Both the position numbers and the translations under genes were made by a program. Positions 32,258 through 42,439 of a DNA stretch of 64,000 bases are shown here, in pieces (the first letter of the stretch is position 1; each line of letters starts with the position of its first letter). The stretch comes from WTGA01 sp965214055 (lineage in GTDB: Bacteria > Pseudomonadota > Gammaproteobacteria > Arenicellales > Poriferihabitantaceae): contig OZ243931.1 of assembly GCA_965214055.1 (NCBI GenBank), positions 1,860,001 through 1,924,000 of the forward strand, written 5' to 3'. The notes below the pieces were generated by a model. It made no database searches, was not told the DNA's origin, and was given only the letters and a program-made list of their open reading frames with translations.

Positions 32258-32830
32258 CCGGCACCGGCCGAAAATTTCGACAGGTTGCATTGCAGGAGAT
32301 CGTCCGGGCTCCGGTATGTCGGAAGGACCCGGGCCACCTCGTTGGACCGCCAGACCCTGCAGGAGAACAAAATTCAAGGGTCCGTGGGCTGAGTGGGGAG
32401 CCTGTTCGGGAAAACATCGCAAGTTCTTACCCAAACACAGGGGGGTTTGATACACTTCATCCCGGGGTCTGGGCCCTGAAAAGTGCAGTGCAGCACAAAC
32501 CACTTCCGGTTTCCCTGCAGGCAATCCGGAGCGTTCAATGCGAAAGCCAGGGAACGGGAAGGCCGGGCGGGAATTGGACGGAAAAGGGCTGCACGGCGAA
32601 ACTGTGATTTCTTCGCCATTGTACGGTGGGTGGGTTAACACCAACCGGAGATCCCCAAGAATTGGTTGCTAGAACAGGCCGGGTCTGAAATGCACGATGG
32701 AAATGGTGAATCCCCCTGACCGGGAGTCCGGGACAACCGGAGGAAAATACCCCGAGTACACGAGGGTGCAATGGGGAAAAATTGCCGTGGTCGTCTGCGG
32801 TAACGTTCGAGGCGGCAGGGAGGGGATACA
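32258..32830. other. Gene-free region before the repair operon
   Basis: A 573-bp stretch with no convincing coding region, repeat or RNA. Short open frames exist on the plus strand (for example 32290-32607), but they show no homology and no ribosome binding site. The last bases hold the AGGGAGGGG ribosome binding site of the following gene. Confidence 0.5.
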
Positions 32831-34519
32831 TTGGCCAGACTGATTCCACGAATTGAAATACCGGATATTGCCCTCAAGCCTGAGCGGGATGTCGCCAGGG
32901 CCCTGGCCGAACAACTGCCCAGCCAGGTCCTCGTACTGCACAGTTATCCGTGGTTGCGGGGGCGTCGCAACGACCAGTCCGGGAAAGTGACCCTGCAGGA
33001 GGGCGAGGCTGATTTTCTGGTATTCTGGCCGGACAAGGGATTGCTCGTAATCGAAGTGAAGGGGGGAGTCATTGATTACGACCCGGATTCCCGTCGCTGG
33101 AACCGGGTCCTGGGGGACCGCACCAAAGAAATCAGGGACCCTTTTGAACAGGCCAGGAGAAATTCCTACCGCATCATCGATTTGATCAGGCACCGGGTGT
33201 ATGGAGGGGGCAACCTTCCGTTTCCTTACGGCTATGCCGTTTTTTTCCCTGACTGCATCTATCACGGGGCCATGCCTCCGGGAGCGGATGCCGCCATCAC
33301 CCTGTCGTCCAGTGACCTGAGCCGGGTATCGGACCGGATTGCGAATGCATTGAAGCAATGGGCCAGAATGGGTTCTCCCCATGTCCCGGGCCAGGGCGAG
33401 ATTGCCAGGGTGACGAGAGCAATCTTGCCGGCATTCAATATTTTTCCGGCGTTGTCCCGGACCATTGAAGAACAGGAAGAACAGTTGGTCAGGATGACGG
33501 ATGAGCAATTGCGGTTGCTGGTCTTTCTGGGAAACAACAAGCGGGTTGCGATTGAGGGCGTCGCGGGTTCAGGCAAGACGCTGCTGGCAAAGGGGCAGGT
33601 GGAGAAGTTTGCGGCAGAGGGGAAGAAATCACTTTTGCTGTGTTACAACAAGGGACTGGCCAACTGGCTGAGACAGAGTATCCCCCGGGAACTGTCAGAC
33701 CGGGTTGATGTGCACCATTTTCACGGGTTGTGCCATGACCTGTGCGTACAGGCCGGAATCGAATTTTCACCGTCGTCTGTTCATCCCCAGGTATTCTGGG
33801 ATGAAAAGGCAGCCCTCCTGCTGTGCGAAGCCATTGAGCGGCTTCCGGACCGGTACGAGTGCATTGTGGTGGATGAAGCCCAGGATTTTTGTGCGGATTG
33901 GTGGGTACCCCTGGAGTTGTTGAATGTCGACGGGGACCAGGGTGTTCTGTATGTCTTTTATGATCCGGCCCAGAATTTATATCGCAAACAGGGGATTGCG
34001 ATTCCCGCCCTGGGCAACCCCTTCCATCTGCCAATGAATTGCAGAAACACGAAATCCATTGTGGGCACCTGTGCAACCATCCTGGCGTCGAAAATTGAAA
34101 TACATCCACATGCCCCCTCTGGACGGAAAACCGAAGTGGTCATTGAACCGGCCCTGCGGGTCCCGGGATTGCTGGATGCCTGGATACGGAAATGGACCCG
34201 GACGGAAAAAATTCTGCCCGGCCAGATCGTTATCCTGTCGAGATACCGGTTTGACCGGTCCGGTTTGAAGAGTGTGGAATCACTGGGAGGCGTGGACCTG
34301 ATCCACGACCTCGGGCAATGGCGTGAGGGTGCCGGGGTGTTGTTTTCAACTATACGATCATTCAAAGGACTGGAGTCGGACATCGTGGTACTCATCGACA
34401 TGGTCGCACCGGATTCAAGGAAGAACTTCACCCGGTCCGATTTTTATGTCGCGTGCTCCAGGGCCAAGCATGTATTGAAAATCGTTTCCGAAAAGGAAAT
34501 CGGCATGCTCCAGGCATGA
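32831..34519 (+). CDS. NERD nuclease-UvrD-like helicase fusion
   Basis: A 562-residue protein. Residues about 15-110 form a NERD domain with EGEADFLVFWPDKGLLVIEVKGG (acid and E-x-K at 57-77), a nuclease-related fold. A superfamily 1 helicase core follows: Walker A GVAGSGKT (243-250), Walker B VVDEAQDF (346-353), then YDPAQNLYR and the C-terminal motif TIRSFKGLESDIVVLID. The start is TTG at 32831, backed by a strong AGGGAGGGG ribosome binding site. It lies 96 bp ahead of the AddB-like gene and heads the repair operon. Its exact substrate is unknown; similar fusions occur both in repair and in defence contexts. Confidence 0.85.
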   Translation: MARLIPRIEIPDIALKPERDVARALAEQLPSQVLVLHSYPWLRGRRNDQSGKVTLQEGEADFLVFWPDKGLLVIEVKGGVIDYDPDSRRWNRVLGDRTKEIRDPFEQARRNSYRIIDLIRHRVYGGGNLPFPYGYAVFFPDCIYHGAMPPGADAAITLSSSDLSRVSDRIANALKQWARMGSPHVPGQGEIARVTRAILPAFNIFPALSRTIEEQEEQLVRMTDEQLRLLVFLGNNKRVAIEGVAGSGKTLLAKGQVEKFAAEGKKSLLLCYNKGLANWLRQSIPRELSDRVDVHHFHGLCHDLCVQAGIEFSPSSVHPQVFWDEKAALLLCEAIERLPDRYECIVVDEAQDFCADWWVPLELLNVDGDQGVLYVFYDPAQNLYRKQGIAIPALGNPFHLPMNCRNTKSIVGTCATILASKIEIHPHAPSGRKTEVVIEPALRVPGLLDAWIRKWTRTEKILPGQIVILSRYRFDRSGLKSVESLGGVDLIHDLGQWREGAGVLFSTIRSFKGLESDIVVLIDMVAPDSRKNFTRSDFYVACSRAKHVLKIVSEKEIGMLQA

Positions 34520-34615
34520 GGGGTTGATGATGAATCCAGGTCCCCGGGTTGAAGTGGTCCGGTCCCGGTTTTGGGTTGCCATGCCGGGAATTCACCCGGG
34601 ACCAGGCAGGGAAAA

Positions 34616-37381
34616 ATGCCCCCCGCACTGGAAGGCAGGGTGGCCGCCGGCCTGATGGAGCCCCTTGCAATCAACCCGGAGGAGGCTTCCTATGCAGAGG
34701 TCTTCGAGGTCCTGGACAAAGGCATGACCGTGGTGACAGGCAATATCCGCCTGGCAGGGGTCGTTGGTCAGAAGTTTGAACAGGAATGGATCAACCGGGG
34801 AAAGGAAGTCTGGCCAACCCCGGATGTGCTGCCCTGGACGGCCTGGATGCAAAGGACCTGGGAAGAGGCCATGGTTTCAGGGTCCGCACCGGTCCCCCAT
34901 ATTCTGCTCTCGCCCCCCCAGGAGCAGCGTATCTGGGAAGACATCATTAACCAGGAAGCATCCTGGACACAGGGGGCGGGATCGGTCCACCGGGTGCAGG
35001 AAGCATGGCGGTTGATGCAATCGTGGCGATTGCCGACGGACCCGGCGGCATTCCGGTACAACCGGGACAGCGCGGCGTTCTGGGAGTGGAAAGGGAGATT
35101 CGAATCGCGGTGCGCAGCCCGGGGCTGGTTGTCTGCCGCCCGGCTTGCAGATGAAATCCTGTCCGCACTCCAGTCGGGGCAATGGACGGGTCCCGATGAA
35201 CTGGTGCTGATTGGTTTTGACGAGTTGGTTCCCCAGCAGCAGGGGCTGCTGCAGGGGCTGTCCGGGCTGGGCTGCACGGTGCGATGGTGGCAGCTTGCAG
35301 AGCGGGGGGGACGAACAGCCGGAACCCGCTGTCTGGATGCGCGCCGGGAAGCCGCAGTCATGGCCCAATGGGTCCGGCAGCACCTGGAAAGAACCCCCCG
35401 GGCAGCGATCGGTGTCGTGGTTCCCGATCTGGCATCAAAACGGGACCTGATTACCCATGCACTGGACGAAGCCCTGGTTCCCCACGTCATGGAGCCGGGA
35501 CACCAGTCCGGGGTGCGCCCCTATAATCTCTCCCTGGGTCTTCCGTTGAGCACCTGTCCGGTGATCGGCACCGCATTGAAGCTGCTCGGCCTGCTGGCGC
35601 CGACGATCCCCCTGAAAGAGATGGGCAGATTGATCTGCTCGCCTTTCATGGAGGGATGGGAACCCGAATCCCGTGCCCGGGCGTTGCTGGATGGGCGGCT
35701 GCGGGAAGCCGGCGAACTGGAAGTGTCCCTCAGGACGCTGCGCTATCACGCATCGCAATGCGGGAAACCGTATTACTGCCCGGTGCTGGTCGCCAATCTG
35801 GATGCTTGGCGGGTGGCGGCCCGGGAACTCCCGGGGACGGATACTCCCGGACAGTGGTCGGAACGATTTTCAGGATTGCTGAAGACGGTTGGATGGGCCC
35901 GTGGGCGGACCCTTTCAAGTGCGGAATACCAGGCCACGGAGGCCTGGCAGGACCTGCTGGGTACTTTTGCCTCCCTGGGGCTGGTGACGGGTCCGATGGG
36001 TGCAGGCGCGGCCGTGGGCCAGTTGCAGCGCCTGGCGGAAAACCGGATGTTCCAGCCAAAGACCGGGTTGGTTCCGGTGCAGGTGCTGGGCATGCTCGAG
36101 GCAGCCTGGCTGCAGTTTGATTGCCTGTGGGTGATGGGGTTGCATGATGGCATATGGCCCGTACCTCCGCGTCCGAACCCCTTCATCCCGTTGCCCTTGC
36201 AGCGCAAGGCAGGATTGCCCCATTCAAGTGAGGAGCGCGAGTTGCAGGTATCACGCACCATAACCCGCCGTCTGCTGGCCAGTGCATCCGAAGTGATTGC
36301 AAGTTCGCCGCAACGGGATGGCGATGAAGAACTGCGCCCCAGCCCCCTCATTTCGGACCTGGGTGTAGTCGATCCGCAGGCACTGGGGTTGTGGCCGGCT
36401 TCCACCTGGCAGGATGCCATTTACGACAGTGCCCGGCTGACAACGCTGTGGGAAGATCCGGCTCCCCCGTTGGAGACGGAAGCGGTCAGTGGGGGCAGCC
36501 GGGTTTTCAGGTTGCAGTCGGCGTGTCCTTTCCGTGCCTTCGCGGAACTTCGATTGGGCGCACAACCACTGGGGTACGCGGACATCGGGCTGAATGGATT
36601 GGCCCGGGGAGCACTGGTTCATCGCACTCTTGAGAAAGTGTGGCATGTGTTGAAATCACACCAGGCGTTGGTGACCATGGGCAGGGCAGAGACGGAAATG
36701 CTGGTTGAGGCCATGGCGGACGAGGCGGTTGATGAGATTTCTACCCGGTATCCCCAGACATTTTCCACGGAATTCCGGGAATTGGAGGTGAGACGATTGT
36801 GCCGACATGTACTGGAATGGCTGCAGTTGGAAGAGGCTCGCCTGGACCCGTTCGAGGTGGCGGAAAAGGAGAAAAAATATGAAGCGAGGGCGGGGGGAGT
36901 TCGGGTCCGGCTGTATATTGACCGCATCGACCAGTTGGACGACGGGCGGCGGATTGTGATGGATTACAAGACCAGCAAAGCGAGTCCGGCACAGTGGTTC
37001 GGTGAACGGCCGGACGAACCCCAGCTGCCGCTTTACAGTATGGCGGTTGACGGTGAACTTGCCGGGGTATTGTTTGCACAGGTCAAGGCAGGTGACATGG
37101 CATTCAAGGGGGCACTGGAAGAGGATGAGCTGGTGCCGGGGCTGATGTCGTACAAAAAAAGCCTGAGACAGGTCTGTCAGGCACCCTCGTGGCAGGATTT
37201 GCTGCAGGACTGGAAATCGACCATCGAAGGGTTGGGCAAGGCTTTTCGAAAAGGGGAGGCAGCGGTTGATCCGAAGAGGTATCCCGCGACCTGTACCTAT
37301 TGTCATCTCACGCCTTTGTGCCGCATCAAAGAATTGAATGTGCGGGGCGGCCAGCCTCCCGGAGCGGAAGATACATCATGA
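34616..37381 (+). CDS. AddB-like inactivated helicase with PD-(D/E)XK nuclease domain
   Basis: A 921-residue protein from ATG 34616 (GGCAGGG ribosome binding site); starts at 34571 or 34655 are possible. The N-terminal region resembles the degenerate helicase of AddB-type proteins (TVVTGNIRL in place of a canonical Walker A; later LWVMGLHDGIWPVPPRPNPFIP). The C-terminal nuclease has IDRIDQLDDGRRIVMDYKT, with the catalytic Asp and Lys. Cysteines in SACPFRAF and CTYCHLTPLC are spaced as in the AddB iron-sulfur staple. It corresponds to the probable DNA repair protein family that pairs with an AddA-like helicase. The ATGA overlap with the next gene indicates coupled translation. Confidence 0.88.
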   Translation: MPPALEGRVAAGLMEPLAINPEEASYAEVFEVLDKGMTVVTGNIRLAGVVGQKFEQEWINRGKEVWPTPDVLPWTAWMQRTWEEAMVSGSAPVPHILLSPPQEQRIWEDIINQEASWTQGAGSVHRVQEAWRLMQSWRLPTDPAAFRYNRDSAAFWEWKGRFESRCAARGWLSAARLADEILSALQSGQWTGPDELVLIGFDELVPQQQGLLQGLSGLGCTVRWWQLAERGGRTAGTRCLDARREAAVMAQWVRQHLERTPRAAIGVVVPDLASKRDLITHALDEALVPHVMEPGHQSGVRPYNLSLGLPLSTCPVIGTALKLLGLLAPTIPLKEMGRLICSPFMEGWEPESRARALLDGRLREAGELEVSLRTLRYHASQCGKPYYCPVLVANLDAWRVAARELPGTDTPGQWSERFSGLLKTVGWARGRTLSSAEYQATEAWQDLLGTFASLGLVTGPMGAGAAVGQLQRLAENRMFQPKTGLVPVQVLGMLEAAWLQFDCLWVMGLHDGIWPVPPRPNPFIPLPLQRKAGLPHSSEERELQVSRTITRRLLASASEVIASSPQRDGDEELRPSPLISDLGVVDPQALGLWPASTWQDAIYDSARLTTLWEDPAPPLETEAVSGGSRVFRLQSACPFRAFAELRLGAQPLGYADIGLNGLARGALVHRTLEKVWHVLKSHQALVTMGRAETEMLVEAMADEAVDEISTRYPQTFSTEFRELEVRRLCRHVLEWLQLEEARLDPFEVAEKEKKYEARAGGVRVRLYIDRIDQLDDGRRIVMDYKTSKASPAQWFGERPDEPQLPLYSMAVDGELAGVLFAQVKAGDMAFKGALEEDELVPGLMSYKKSLRQVCQAPSWQDLLQDWKSTIEGLGKAFRKGEAAVDPKRYPATCTYCHLTPLCRIKELNVRGGQPPGAEDTS

Positions 37382-40300
37382 ATGGACTGGAGAAAATCAG
37401 CGATCAGAACGCGCGTTCCCGGGCCCTTGACCCCTCGGCATCGTTCATTGTGCAGGCCCCTGCGGGGTCTGGAAAAACAGGATTGCTCACCCAGCGGTTC
37501 CTGGTGCTTCTCTCCGGGGTCAGGAACCCGGAGGAGATCGTTGCGGTGACCTTTACCCGCAAGGCAGCCGGCGAGATGCGTCAACGGATCCTGGACGCGC
37601 TCATCGGGGCGAGGGAGGGTCCGCGGCCGGAAAACAACCATGACAGGCAGACCTGGAAACTCGCCCGGAAGGCCATGCGGCGTGACCGTGACCGGGGATG
37701 GCAGTTGCTTGACAATCCATCGCGTCTGCGTATCCAGACCATTGATTCCCTCTGTGCGGCATTGGTGGGACAGATGCCCGTCCTCTCCCGGTTTGGTTCG
37801 GTGCCGACCATTGCCGAAGATGCCGGGGAAATGTATAGCGAGGCGGCCCGGAACACCATCGCCGAACTGGAATCAGGTGCCGAATGGTCGGATTCCATCT
37901 CCCATTTGATCCAGCATCTGGACAATCGGCTGGAGCGGTTGCAGGCTTTGATTTCGGTCATGCTTGCCCGGCGGGAACAGTGGTTGCGACACATCATTCG
38001 TCCGGGTAAGGCAGGATTGCAGCGGGCACCTTTGGAAGCGGCCCTGGGCCGGGTGGTGACCGAGACACTGGATCAACTGAAGAAACAGGTGCCGGAAGCT
38101 CATGAAAAAGAGATCATCGAACTGGCCAGGTATGCGGGAGAAAACGTGGGCTACAGGGGTTCGCCGATTGCTGCCTTAAGCGGTCTGACGGAGTTTCCCG
38201 GCACACGGCTGTCGGACTTCCGTCAGTGGAATGGGCTGGCAAGACTGATGCTGACCGCTGACGGAAACTGGAGGAAAAGGCTGACCAGGGACCTCGGTTT
38301 TCCGGTGGGGGAGGGCTCCCGGGCCACAATGAAGGGCCGCATGCGGGTGCTGTTGGGGTCATTGGAATTGGAGGGAGGAGAGGCGTTTCGCCAACGGTTG
38401 CACGAAGTATACGGGCTGCCACCGTACCGGTATACCGATGATGAATGGGAGACCCTGGAGGCCCTGGTGGACCTGTTGCGCGTCGCCGCTGCACACCTGG
38501 ACATCGTGTTTAGGGAAAATGACCGGGTGGATTTTCCTGCACTGTCCCAGGCTGCCACTCGGGCGTTGGGAGACCCTGAAGAGCCCTCGGATCTGGCGCT
38601 GGCGCTGGATTATCGGATTCAGCATTTACTGATCGACGAATTTCAGGATACTTCGTTCAATCAGTACGAATTGCTCAAGAGATTGACGGCTGGCTGGCAG
38701 CCACAGGATGGGCATACCCTGTTCCTGGTGGGAGATCCCATGCAGTCCATTTATCGTTTCCGGGAAGCGGAAGTAGGACTTTTTCTCGCTGCGAGAGAAC
38801 GTGGAATCGGTCATCTGGACCTTGAATTTCTCCGCCTTGAGGTGAATTTCCGCTCCCAGGAGGGGATCGTTGACTGGATCAATCAACACTTTTCGGGGAT
38901 ATTTCCCGCCCGGGACGACATTGCCAAGGGTGCGGTGTCCTATGCCCCCTCGACGACTTTTCATCCCGGGTTGGACGGGGATGCCGTGGCCATTCATCCA
39001 TCGTTCGTCTATCCCTTTTCAAGGTGGGATGACGTTGCGGAAGCCCGGCAGGTGGTGGCCATCGTTCAACAGTCCAGGGAAGCGCATCCGCAGGGGACGA
39101 CGGCCATCCTGGTTCGGAGCCGAAGTCATCTGGTGCAGATCGTGGAACAGCTTCAAAAGGCCGGACTCCGCTTTCAGGCGGTGGAAATCGATTCATTGGC
39201 ACATCGGCCGGTTGTCCAGGACCTGCTGGCCCTGACCCGGGCATTGAATCATCTCGGGGACCGCATCGCCTGGCTGGCCGTCCTGCGTGCACCGTATTGT
39301 GGCCTGACACTCGAAGACCTGTACGCCCTTGCAGGAGACGAGTCGGGTGCTCCAGTGATCGATTTGCTTCGTCAGCCAGCGCTCAGGGAACGATTGAGCA
39401 GTGATGGCCGAAGTCGCCTGGCCCGGGTATTGCCCGTGCTGGAAAGGGCCTTGTCGGAGCAGTCCCGGGGTCCCCTGCGCACTTTTGTGGAAGGGGCGTG
39501 GATGACCCTAGGCGGCCCGGCCTGCATACCGGATCGAACCGGTCTGGAAGATGCGGAGGTCTACTTTCAACTGCTCGAGGGACTCGGCAGTGCCGGGAAT
39601 GTTCCGGATATTCATGACCTCAACAACCAGGTGGAACAGTTGTTCGCCCTGCCGGACCTGGCCGCCGATGCCTCCATTCAGCTGATGACAGTGCACAAGG
39701 CAAAGGGGCTGGAGTTCGATACCGTGATTGTGCCTGGACTGGGTCGCGGAACGCGGCACAATGAAGTGCAGCTGCTGCAATGGCTGGAACGAGGGGGTAA
39801 GACGGGCGATCGCGACCTTCTTCTTGCTCCCATCAGCCAGGAGGGTGAGAAACCGAGCCGGATATCGGTTTACCTGCAGCGATTGGAATCGGAGAAAAGC
39901 CGGTTCGAAGACAGTCGTTTGCTGTATGTTGCCGCCACCCGGGCAAAGCAGCGTCTTCACCTCCTGGGGCATGTTGGGTTAAAGGAAGAAAAGGCAGGGG
40001 ACGAGAAGGAAAAGACCGGGTATGAGATGAAAGCGCCCAACACCGGGGCGCTGCTGTCCCGGTTGTGGCCGGTACTGCAACATCACTTTGCGGTCCGTGT
40101 TGTCGGCCTCGCCGGGACGCCAGCGCCGGAAACAGCGGTTGAGCCGGAATCCCGTGCGGTTGCACGGGTCCGCCTGGCACTGGACTGGGAACTCCCGACA
40201 CCTCCACAGTCTGTTCAGGTTGCGGAATCCACCGTCAGGGAATCCGAGGAAGAGCCCATCAAATTTGAATGGGCGGGAGAAATGGCCCGGCTCATCGGTA

Positions 40301-40821
40301 CCGTAGTACATCGGCTCCTGCAGCACATGGGGACGATTGGCGCAGACCGGACAAGTCCCGATGATCTGTTCCGCTACGAGCAGGTTGGCCGTAGAATGCT
40401 GGTTCGCCTGGGTGTTCCGGAGAACCGCCTCGAGACGGCGATTGAAATCATATCAACCGCCTTGAAGGGAGCATTGAACGATGAACGCGGCCAGTGGATC
40501 CTGAGCACGCAACATGCCGAAGCGAGGTGTGAGCTGGCGTTGAGCTGGAACCGGGACGGCCGGGTGGAACACAGGCGGATTGACCGGACATTCGTGGATG
40601 AGCAGGGTACGCGCTGGATCATCGACTACAAGACGGGAGCCCATACCGGTGGTGGGGTTAAGGAGTTTCTGGATCAGGAGCAGAGCCGCTACCGGCAGGA
40701 CCTGGACCGTTATGCAGGTATAATGAGTAAAATGGAAGAAAGGCCAATTCGCTTGGGCTTGTATTTCCCCCTTCTTCAGGGGTGGCGGGAATGGCCCTAT
40801 ATCCCACACCAATCCGAATAG
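37378..40821 (+). CDS. AddA-like helicase-nuclease (UvrD/Rep family)
   Basis: A 1147-residue protein with Walker A APAGSGKT (27-34), motif Ia TFTRKAAGEMRQRI, Walker B LLIDEFQDTSFNQYE, GDPMQSIYRFREAE, TVHKAKGLEFDTVIVPG and YVAATRAKQRLHLLGH. The C-terminal nuclease module has IDRTFVDEQGTRWIIDYKTG. With the preceding gene it should form an AddAB-type double-strand-break resection complex, which would replace RecBCD. Start ATG 37378 overlaps the previous stop. The neighbour sbcB follows after five bases. Confidence 0.93.
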   Translation: MNGLEKISDQNARSRALDPSASFIVQAPAGSGKTGLLTQRFLVLLSGVRNPEEIVAVTFTRKAAGEMRQRILDALIGAREGPRPENNHDRQTWKLARKAMRRDRDRGWQLLDNPSRLRIQTIDSLCAALVGQMPVLSRFGSVPTIAEDAGEMYSEAARNTIAELESGAEWSDSISHLIQHLDNRLERLQALISVMLARREQWLRHIIRPGKAGLQRAPLEAALGRVVTETLDQLKKQVPEAHEKEIIELARYAGENVGYRGSPIAALSGLTEFPGTRLSDFRQWNGLARLMLTADGNWRKRLTRDLGFPVGEGSRATMKGRMRVLLGSLELEGGEAFRQRLHEVYGLPPYRYTDDEWETLEALVDLLRVAAAHLDIVFRENDRVDFPALSQAATRALGDPEEPSDLALALDYRIQHLLIDEFQDTSFNQYELLKRLTAGWQPQDGHTLFLVGDPMQSIYRFREAEVGLFLAARERGIGHLDLEFLRLEVNFRSQEGIVDWINQHFSGIFPARDDIAKGAVSYAPSTTFHPGLDGDAVAIHPSFVYPFSRWDDVAEARQVVAIVQQSREAHPQGTTAILVRSRSHLVQIVEQLQKAGLRFQAVEIDSLAHRPVVQDLLALTRALNHLGDRIAWLAVLRAPYCGLTLEDLYALAGDESGAPVIDLLRQPALRERLSSDGRSRLARVLPVLERALSEQSRGPLRTFVEGAWMTLGGPACIPDRTGLEDAEVYFQLLEGLGSAGNVPDIHDLNNQVEQLFALPDLAADASIQLMTVHKAKGLEFDTVIVPGLGRGTRHNEVQLLQWLERGGKTGDRDLLLAPISQEGEKPSRISVYLQRLESEKSRFEDSRLLYVAATRAKQRLHLLGHVGLKEEKAGDEKEKTGYEMKAPNTGALLSRLWPVLQHHFAVRVVGLAGTPAPETAVEPESRAVARVRLALDWELPTPPQSVQVAESTVRESEEEPIKFEWAGEMARLIGTVVHRLLQHMGTIGADRTSPDDLFRYEQVGRRMLVRLGVPENRLETAIEIISTALKGALNDERGQWILSTQHAEARCELALSWNRDGRVEHRRIDRTFVDEQGTRWIIDYKTGAHTGGGVKEFLDQEQSRYRQDLDRYAGIMSKMEERPIRLGLYFPLLQGWREWPYIPHQSE

Positions 40822-40826
40822 AATTT

Positions 40827-42263
40827 ATGTCTACCACTCTTTTCTGGCACGATTACGAAACCTCGGGTCTCGACCCCAGGCGGGACCGTCCCGTACAGTT
40901 TGCCGGGCTGCGCACGGATGAGGCGCTCAATGAAATTGGCGAGCCACTGGTTCTGTACTGCAAGCCGACGCTGGATATGTTGCCCCAGCCGGAATCCTGC
41001 CTGCTGATCGGCATTACGCCCCAGCAGGCGGATCTGCAGGGGGTTCCGGAGCCGGAATTCATTGCCCGGATCCACGCGGAAATGGCACGTCCGGGGACCT
41101 GTGGTGTGGGGTACAACACCCTGCAATTTGACGATGAAGTGACTCGCCATACCCTCTATCGAAATTTCTACGACCCCTATGCCCGGGAATGGAAGCAGGG
41201 CAATTCCCGCTGGGATATCGTTGATCTCACGCGTATGGCCGGTGCCCTGCGGCCGGAAGGAATTACCTGGCCCAGACACGGAGATGGCCGACCCAGCTTC
41301 CGGCTCCAGGACCTGGCTGCGGCCAATGGCCTGAACCATGAATCCGCACACGACGCTCTGTCTGATGTGCGGGCCACCATTGAGTTGGCACGCCTGATTC
41401 GTGATCGCCAGCCCCGTCTGTATGAGTGGCTGTTTCGACTTCGCAACAAGAAAAAAGTGGCTGAACAGCTGGACCTGGTCCGGCAGAAGCCAGTTCTGCA
41501 TACTTCACGTATCCACCGGTCGGCGATGGGCTGCACGACCCTGGTGATGCCCCTGCTTGCCGAGCCGGGCAATGGCAACAGTGTGCTGGTGTACGACCTG
41601 CGCCAGGACCCGCATCCTTTCCTGAATTTGGACGAAGAGAGCCTGTATGACCGCTTGTTTACCCGGAACGAGGAGTTGCCCGAAGGCGTCCAGCGGCTGC
41701 CGGTCTCGTCCGTGAGGATCAACAAGTGTCCGGCCCTTGCGCCCCGGAATACCCTGGATGAGCCGGCCATTCGGCGCATCGGAATCGACCTGGATGCCTG
41801 TGACCGTCATTGGGAGAAATTGAAACGGGACCCGGGATTTGGTCGGCGAGTGGCCCGGGCCCACTCCAGGAAAGAGTTCAGCTCCGTCAGCGATGTGGAC
41901 CTGATGCTGTACGATGGTTTCTTCAGCGATGCGGACCGCTCGTTGCAGGACCGTGTACGGGACGCATCGGGGGAGACCCTCAAGGAGATGCCTTTCAATT
42001 TTCGTGACCGGCGTTTGCCCGAGATGCTGTTTCGTTACCGTGCCCGGCACTGGCCCGAAACCCTGTCCGAAGAGGATCGGCAGCGGTGGGAGGCGTTTCG
42101 GCACCATCGGCTCCGGGATGCTGACGGAGGCGGCAGCATTACCCTGGAACAATACTACAAGGAGATTGCCCGGTTGCGTACTGAGCGTGAAGGCAGTGAT
42201 CGGGACCAGGGTATCCTCGATGCCCTGGAATCCTGGGGAGAAAGGGTATCTTCAGCGGATTAG
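40827..42263 (+). CDS. sbcB: Exodeoxyribonuclease I
   Basis: A 478-residue 3'-to-5' single-strand DNA exonuclease, close to the E. coli length of 475. The DEDDh nuclease domain starts FWHDYETSGLDP (Asp, Glu), with GYNTLQFDDEVTR and HDALSDVRATIELARLI as later exo motifs; SH3-like and C-terminal exonuclease I domains follow. ATG 40827 begins MSTTLFWHDYETSG as in the family. It is the last gene of the repair operon and in E. coli affects recombination pathway choice. Confidence 0.95.
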   Translation: MSTTLFWHDYETSGLDPRRDRPVQFAGLRTDEALNEIGEPLVLYCKPTLDMLPQPESCLLIGITPQQADLQGVPEPEFIARIHAEMARPGTCGVGYNTLQFDDEVTRHTLYRNFYDPYAREWKQGNSRWDIVDLTRMAGALRPEGITWPRHGDGRPSFRLQDLAAANGLNHESAHDALSDVRATIELARLIRDRQPRLYEWLFRLRNKKKVAEQLDLVRQKPVLHTSRIHRSAMGCTTLVMPLLAEPGNGNSVLVYDLRQDPHPFLNLDEESLYDRLFTRNEELPEGVQRLPVSSVRINKCPALAPRNTLDEPAIRRIGIDLDACDRHWEKLKRDPGFGRRVARAHSRKEFSSVSDVDLMLYDGFFSDADRSLQDRVRDASGETLKEMPFNFRDRRLPEMLFRYRARHWPETLSEEDRQRWEAFRHHRLRDADGGGSITLEQYYKEIARLRTEREGSDRDQGILDALESWGERVSSAD

Positions 42264-42311
42264 CGGAAGGGGCGTTGGCAGGTTCGCTCCCCTGTGCCGC
42301 CGGGAACCATC

Positions 42312-42341
42312 GGCCAAATGTCCCGGGGCCAAATGTCCCGG
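42312..42341 (+). repeat. 15-bp perfect tandem duplication beside tRNA-Leu
   Basis: GGCCAAATGTCCCGG occurs twice in immediate succession (42312-42326, 42327-42341), 12 bp beyond the 3' end of tRNA-Leu(CAG) and 49 bp after sbcB. Confidence 0.85.
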
Positions 42342-42352
42342 CATGGGGACAG

Positions 42353-42439
42353 TGGTACCGAGGAAAGGACTTGAACCTTCACGGGCTTTCGCCCACTAGC
42401 ACCTGAAGCTAGCGCGTCTACCAATTCCGCCACCTCGGC
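42353..42439 (-). tRNA. tRNA-Leu, anticodon CAG
   Basis: An 87-nt minus-strand gene. Acceptor GCCGAGG pairs with CCTCGGT. The anticodon stem CTAGC/GCTAG encloses TTCAGGT, giving CAG, which reads CUG. It has a long variable arm (GTGGGCGAAAGCCCGT) and an encoded CCA. Acceptor and D-arm sequences are very similar to the tRNA-Leu(CAA) at 19116-19202. Confidence 0.95.

Noticed and set aside
32290..32607. A 105-codon plus-strand frame before the NERD-helicase gene
   Set aside because: No homology, no ribosome binding site, and composition like the surrounding non-coding DNA.
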